In this document: one piece after another, positions 61,215-64,000 of the stretch | Layout: the number at the start of each line of letters is the position of its first letter | How positions within the stretch are numbered: position 1 is the first letter of the stretch | Assembly (NCBI GenBank): GCA_027037055.1 | Contig: JALWBR010000012.1 | Span: forward strand, 57,104 to 121,103 | Direction: 5' to 3' | Origin: Aquificales bacterium | GTDB taxonomy: Bacteria > Aquificota > Aquificia > Aquificales > Aquificaceae | Length of the DNA stretch: 64,000 nt | Translations under genes and position numbers: made by a program | The notes under the pieces: generated by a model | What the model saw: the letters and a program-made list of their open reading frames with translations, nothing else | What the model was told of the DNA's origin: nothing | Databases searched by the model: none

Positions 61215-61946
61215 TTACTCTTCCTCCTCCTCATAAAGCTCTTCATATCTTTCTTCATTCTCTTCAACTATATCCATGATGACATTGTAAAGATTGGGAT
61301 CTATCTTCTCCAGCATTTCAAATATGCCCGTCTCTCTCCATATAGTGTACATCTCCATAGCGGTTTCAAGGGAAACCTCCCACGCGGTCTTTACCGATTT
61401 ACCTACATCAAAGGGTATTGCCATCCTCTTTGCCCTGAGGTTTTCCATGTTATCCTGCATCTTAGGACCCCAGTCGGGGAAGAAATCCGGTTGCAACATA
61501 TCCGCGGAAAGCTGATTCCCAGTAGTCATAACCTTAAGGAGTACCCTTCCGTAGGGCTTTAGAAGATCCTTCGTCGCCTCAAAGGCATTCCTGACAGCAA
61601 CTTCCCTCATTATGGCGACGAGACCGCCAGGATTGTTGACAAAGGGACACCTTATCCAACATGTAAAGCATTGAGAACAAGCCCATATATACTCGTGCAT
61701 CATGTCGTAAAGAACTTCTATATCTTCCTCAAGAAATCGTTGAACTATCTCCCTCGGTGAATAGTCAAAGAATCTGTTGGAAGGACAAGATGCGGTACAT
61801 ACACCGCAATTTAGACAACCGAAAAGGTACTCCTTAAAGCGGAAATCCGCCTTAACCTCCTCTACGATCCTGCGTTTTTCATCAAAGGGAACGGACTTGG
61901 TTTTATCAGAAATGGGTATATTATAACCATACTTATGACCATCCAT
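61215..61946 (-). CDS. shdrC1: sHdrC1, iron-sulfur subunit
   Basis: 243 residues. Two [4Fe-4S] motifs: C44, C47, C50, C54 (CLNCGVCTASCP) and C90, C93, C96, C100 (CSQCFTCWIRCP). The C-terminal tail is strongly acidic (EENEERYEELYEEEEE). It opens the shdrC1-B1-A-hyp-C2-B2 set and has its own possible promoter upstream. Confidence 0.93.
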   Translation of the reverse strand: MDGHKYGYNIPISDKTKSVPFDEKRRIVEEVKADFRFKEYLFGCLNCGVCTASCPSNRFFDYSPREIVQRFLEEDIEVLYDMMHEYIWACSQCFTCWIRCPFVNNPGGLVAIMREVAVRNAFEATKDLLKPYGRVLLKVMTTGNQLSADMLQPDFFPDWGPKMQDNMENLRAKRMAIPFDVGKSVKTAWEVSLETAMEMYTIWRETGIFEMLEKIDPNLYNVIMDIVEENEERYEELYEEEEE

Positions 61947-61961
61947 ACTGACCCTCCTTAC

Positions 61962-61989
61962 AAGTTAACTTACCCTCCCCTCCATTATA
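61962..61989 (-). promoter_or_regulatory. Possible internal promoter and palindrome before shdrC1
   Basis: In the 89-bp gap after the dsrE-like gene, minus-strand TATAAT (61989-61984) lies about 37 nt before the ATG. Between them is the perfect palindrome AAGTTAACTT (61962-61971), just downstream of the likely start point. GGAGGG serves as ribosome site. No strong -35 box is seen. Confidence 0.45.
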
Positions 61990-62035
61990 ATTCAAGTAAG
62001 AAATTTTTATAAGTATATAAGAATATCCTAATTTA

Positions 62036-62452
62036 TTAAAGAGTAATGAGGGCATACTCTCCGCTCATGACCTTTTCCAGAAAAGCTGCACCTCCCAATA
62101 TTCCGTCGCATATCTCTTCATTTACATCCTCCTTACTGTACTCCTCCGTAAGGTCAAGGGAGGGAACACAGAGATATATCTTGACGCCCGCATCCTTTGC
62201 CATCTTTATAAAGTCATAAACGGTTTGATCAACCCCAGGCCTTACCTTAACCTTTTTGGCGTTATCCTTCATAAGCAGAAAACCCGCTTCAGAAGTAAGG
62301 ACCATCTCCACTTCATAGTCCATTGCGGTAGCCGCGGTAGCTAAGAAGAAAGGAGCACCAGCCTGAGGGTTAATAAGCTCACCCGTTGTAGGTTCAGCCC
62401 TCACAAAAAAAGGTACGGTAAGGATGTAAAAAAGGATCTTTTCGTACTCCAT
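62036..62452 (-). CDS. DsrE-family sulfurtransferase, first of three by size 138
   Basis: 138 residues, DsrE fold. Candidate persulfide cysteine C95 (VKIYLCVPSLDLTEE) sits in the DsrE active position; C115 is further on. It follows the DsrE3A-like gene and precedes shdrC1. Sulfur shuttling between TusA and LbpA/sHdr is the likely role. Confidence 0.82.
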   Translation of the reverse strand: MEYEKILFYILTVPFFVRAEPTTGELINPQAGAPFFLATAATAMDYEVEMVLTSEAGFLLMKDNAKKVKVRPGVDQTVYDFIKMAKDAGVKIYLCVPSLDLTEEYSKEDVNEEICDGILGGAAFLEKVMSGEYALITL

Positions 62453-62474
62453 TCTATACCTCCTTGAAGGTATT

Positions 62475-63014
62475 TCATATAAAGAGCATCATCGGCTTTT
62501 CCGCCTGAGTTACATAGTCTATAAGGGTAGCCGCACCGCCCGGAGGTTCCAAACCGTCTATAAGGTCTTCATACTTGTACCCGAAGACTTCCATTGTCAT
62601 CTGACAAGGTATAAGCTTTACACCTGCCTCTTTGCATAGTTCAATGAGTTCCGGGATACTAGCAACACCTTTATCCTTCATCGTCTTCTTCATCATGGAA
62701 GTCATAAAATCGGTCATACCCGGTATTATCCCCATTATCTGGGGAGGTCCCGGAAAAATTGATTCAATAATCTTAACCGGAGGAAAAGACTTTTCAACAG
62801 AAGGCGGAAAGGACATGGGCATGGCGGGGTTACCCAAAGGTGCCAGCTTAAGACTGTGGATTTTTTCCTTATGTACTATGTTCAACCCGTAAAAAGTAAA
62901 GAATATTGCGGTATCAACACCCAAGGATGCGGCGGTTGACCCTATGATGAGAGGCGGATATGCCATATCAAGTGTACCCTTTGAAGCTATAATGGCAAGT
63001 CTCTCCTTAGACAT
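62475..63014 (-). CDS. DsrE3A-like sulfurtransferase
   Basis: 179 residues of the DsrE/DsrF/DrsH group. N-terminal LAIIASKGTLDMAYPPLIIG, a central PGPPQIMGIIPGMTDFMTSM insertion typical of DsrE2/DsrE3, and the active C137 in VKLIPCQMTMEVFGY; C127 is second. TusA-DsrE3A pairs are standard partners in sHdr loci. It begins 11 bp after tusA. Confidence 0.85.
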   Translation of the reverse strand: MSKERLAIIASKGTLDMAYPPLIIGSTAASLGVDTAIFFTFYGLNIVHKEKIHSLKLAPLGNPAMPMSFPPSVEKSFPPVKIIESIFPGPPQIMGIIPGMTDFMTSMMKKTMKDKGVASIPELIELCKEAGVKLIPCQMTMEVFGYKYEDLIDGLEPPGGAATLIDYVTQAEKPMMLFI

Positions 63015-63025
63015 ATCTCCGCCTC

Positions 63026-63262
63026 CTATTTCTTCTTGATGTAGAAGAGGATCCTGTCTCCCTCCTCAACCATTTTTACAAGCTCATTTCCGGTTCTCTG
63101 GCAGAAGGCGGGAATATCAGCCTTTGATCCAGGATCGGTAGCAATAACCTCCAATATCTCACCTGATTGCATGTCCTCAAGGGCTTTCTTAGTCTTAAGA
63201 ACGGGTAACGGACAGTTAAGCCCCGAGGTATCAAGCACCTTGTTTGCGGTAATATTCTCCAT
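63026..63262 (-). CDS. tusA: TusA sulfur-carrier protein
   Basis: 78 residues. The active C17 is in LDTSGLNCPLPVLKTKKAL, the TusA CPxP motif. It carries sulfur as a persulfide in the cytoplasm. First gene of the sulfur operon, with AAAGGAGG before the ATG. Candidate promoter on the minus strand: TTGCTT, 16 bp, TAATCT, overlapped by an inverted repeat. Confidence 0.94.
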   Translation of the reverse strand: MENITANKVLDTSGLNCPLPVLKTKKALEDMQSGEILEVIATDPGSKADIPAFCQRTGNELVKMVEEGDRILFYIKKK

Positions 63263-63283
63263 TGCAGAACCTCCTTTAAATTA

Positions 63284-63349
63284 GATTATTACAACATAAT
63301 CGGAAAGCAAGCATTATTTATTGAAATAATGTAATAAACTGAGTTTATA
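63284..63349. promoter_or_regulatory. Candidate operators and promoters between tusA and the HTH-NosL gene
   Basis: Two inverted repeats lie in the 109-bp gap. GATTAT-tacaac-ATAATC (63284-63301) overlaps the spacer of the likely tusA promoter. CATTATTT-attg-AAATAATG (63312-63331, 8-bp perfect arms) overlaps the -35 box TTGAAA (63321-63326) of the HTH gene, which pairs with TTTATA (63344-63349) at 17 bp. This suits a divergent repressor controlling both sides. Confidence 0.55.
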
Positions 63350-63371
63350 TTAATAAGTGGGGTGAACGGTC

Positions 63372-63938
63372 ATGGACAGGAAAGAAGAGATTATTGAAAT
63401 TTTAAAAAGAGAGGGAACTAACACCGCAAAAAGGTTGGCTGATTACTTTAATGTTTCCCTAATGACCATCTACAGGGACCTAAAGGAGCTTGAAGATGAA
63501 GGAAAAATAATAAGAAAGCACGGATACATAAAGCTTAATGAAAAAAAGGAAAGGGAAGAAGACAGATGCAGTTTCTGTGGCAAGCAAACGGATAAAAGGG
63601 TTGAGGTAACCATTTACACTACGAAAGGAGAAAAATATAAGGCGTGTTGTGCCCACTGCCATTTCATGATACTGAAGAATAACAAGATTGAAGAGATTGA
63701 TATAGTTATGTTACAGGACTTCATAACCGGCAACCCTATAAACTTCTACAGTGCTTGGTTTGTAGTAGGTAGCAGTGCTAACCCGTGCTGTCAGCCCTCA
63801 GCCATAGCCTTCGGTTCTAAGGAAGATGCAGAAAGATTTTCCAAAGGTTTCGGCGGTACGGTAGGTGATTTTAAGACCGCCTATGAAACCACCATAAAGT
63901 TAATGAAAGCGGGTCAAAAGGTTAAACTCAGCATTTAG
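63372..63938 (+). CDS. DeoR-type HTH fused to a NosL-like Cys-rich domain
   Basis: 188 residues. The N-terminal winged helix-turn-helix (residues 3-55, TAKRLADYFNVSLMTIYRDL) is DeoR-like. The rest resembles NosL, a copper-binding lipoprotein domain: C66/C69 (CSFCG), C92, C93, C96, H97 (CCAHCH), C139/C140 (NPCCQP) and FGSKEDAERFSKGFGG. It has no signal peptide, so it is cytoplasmic. It is divergent from the tusA-shdr operon and is a candidate sensor of copper or reactive sulfur. GGGGTGA is the ribosome site. Confidence 0.75.
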   Translation: MDRKEEIIEILKREGTNTAKRLADYFNVSLMTIYRDLKELEDEGKIIRKHGYIKLNEKKEREEDRCSFCGKQTDKRVEVTIYTTKGEKYKACCAHCHFMILKNNKIEEIDIVMLQDFITGNPINFYSAWFVVGSSANPCCQPSAIAFGSKEDAERFSKGFGGTVGDFKTAYETTIKLMKAGQKVKLSI

Positions 63939-63942
63939 AAAG

Positions 63943-63962
63943 GGCGGACCGGGCGGTCCGCC
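63943..63962. repeat. GC-rich perfect hairpin after the HTH-NosL gene
   Basis: GGCGGACC-gggc-GGTCCGCC has an 8-bp perfect stem. No T tract follows on the plus strand (A tract instead), and on the minus strand the T tract comes before the stem. It could still stop transcription by structure alone, but it is not a standard intrinsic terminator. Confidence 0.45.
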
Positions 63963-63972
63963 AAAAAACCTT

Positions 63973-63990
63973 GGGGAGGGAGGGGGAGGG
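63973..63990 (+). other. G-quadruplex motif
   Basis: GGGG-a-GGG-a-GGGGG-a-GGG: four G tracts with single-base loops, a strong candidate for a parallel quadruplex. It lies 10 bp after the GC-rich hairpin and near the window edge, so its gene context is cut. Confidence 0.5.
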
Positions 63991-64000
63991 AGTTTCTCAC

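Overview
The window reads as chromosome of a thermophilic chemolithoautotrophic bacterium of the Aquificaceae (Hydrogenobacter / Thermocrinis / Hydrogenivirga type). This is inferred from gene content: an archaeal-type fructose-1,6-bisphosphate aldolase/phosphatase, a lipoprotein alpha-carbonic anhydrase, a lone fumarate reductase/succinate dehydrogenase iron-sulfur subunit, and a complete sulfur-oxidising heterodisulfide-reductase-like (sHdr) locus with lipoate-binding proteins. Genes are densely packed, mostly 0-30 bp apart or overlapping. No rRNA, IS element or CRISPR array was seen.

Layout. 1-25.8 kb is housekeeping: tRNA modification (mtaB), panE, bactofilin and an M23 peptidase, lepA, an ODP-type di-iron protein, pdxA and moeB/thiF divergent, a PilZ protein, ffh, rpsP-khpA, a pyrD-lysC-hldA-yraN run, nadA, ccsA, thiE/tenI, tRNA-Leu(GAG), carbonic anhydrase, nadC, purC, a DUF89 protein, a cold-shock gene, a DUF58/permease pair and the FBP aldolase/phosphatase. 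25.8-29.3 kb is a small accessory island: an ImmA/IrrE-type antitoxin with a DUF4411 PIN-like toxin, an unknown exported protein and a HEPN-like protein. 29.3-36.2 kb holds dnaA, ymdB, tRNA-Leu(CAG), rny, ygfA, 6S RNA and pheT. 36.2-45.6 kb is a flagellar export, hook and motor cluster (fliG-H-I, flgD-E, fliL-O-P-Q-R, flhB) interrupted by a divergent AbrB/PIN pair. 45.6-52.6 kb has frdB, lipA, a NosL-like membrane protein, a seven-SLBB export protein with a Wzi-like outer-membrane partner, and a glycosyltransferase.

52.6-63.9 kb is the most interesting region. It is one long minus-strand run: tusA, dsrE3A-like, dsrE-like, shdrC1-B1-A-hyp-C2-B2, lbpA, a thioredoxin-like gene, a second dsrE-like gene, a second lbpA, then an NfnA/NfnB-like flavoprotein pair. 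A divergent gene fuses a DeoR-type HTH to a Cys-rich NosL-like domain. The intergenic gap carries two inverted repeats placed over the likely promoters. I infer that TusA and DsrE proteins relay sulfane sulfur to the lipoylated carriers and the sHdr complex, that the Nfn-like pair may take the electrons to NAD(P) or ferredoxin, and that the HTH-NosL protein is a candidate sensor. LipA, encoded about 8 kb away, could lipoylate the carriers together with a ligase not seen here.

Expression signals are unusual. Many first genes of transcription units have a TATAAT-like box only 5-9 nt before the start codon and no Shine-Dalgarno sequence, which suggests leaderless mRNAs. Genes inside operons have strong GGAGG sites. 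At pdxA/moeB one palindrome supplies the -10 box for both divergent genes with exact mirror symmetry. At the AbrB/PIN pair the two -35 boxes form a palindrome.
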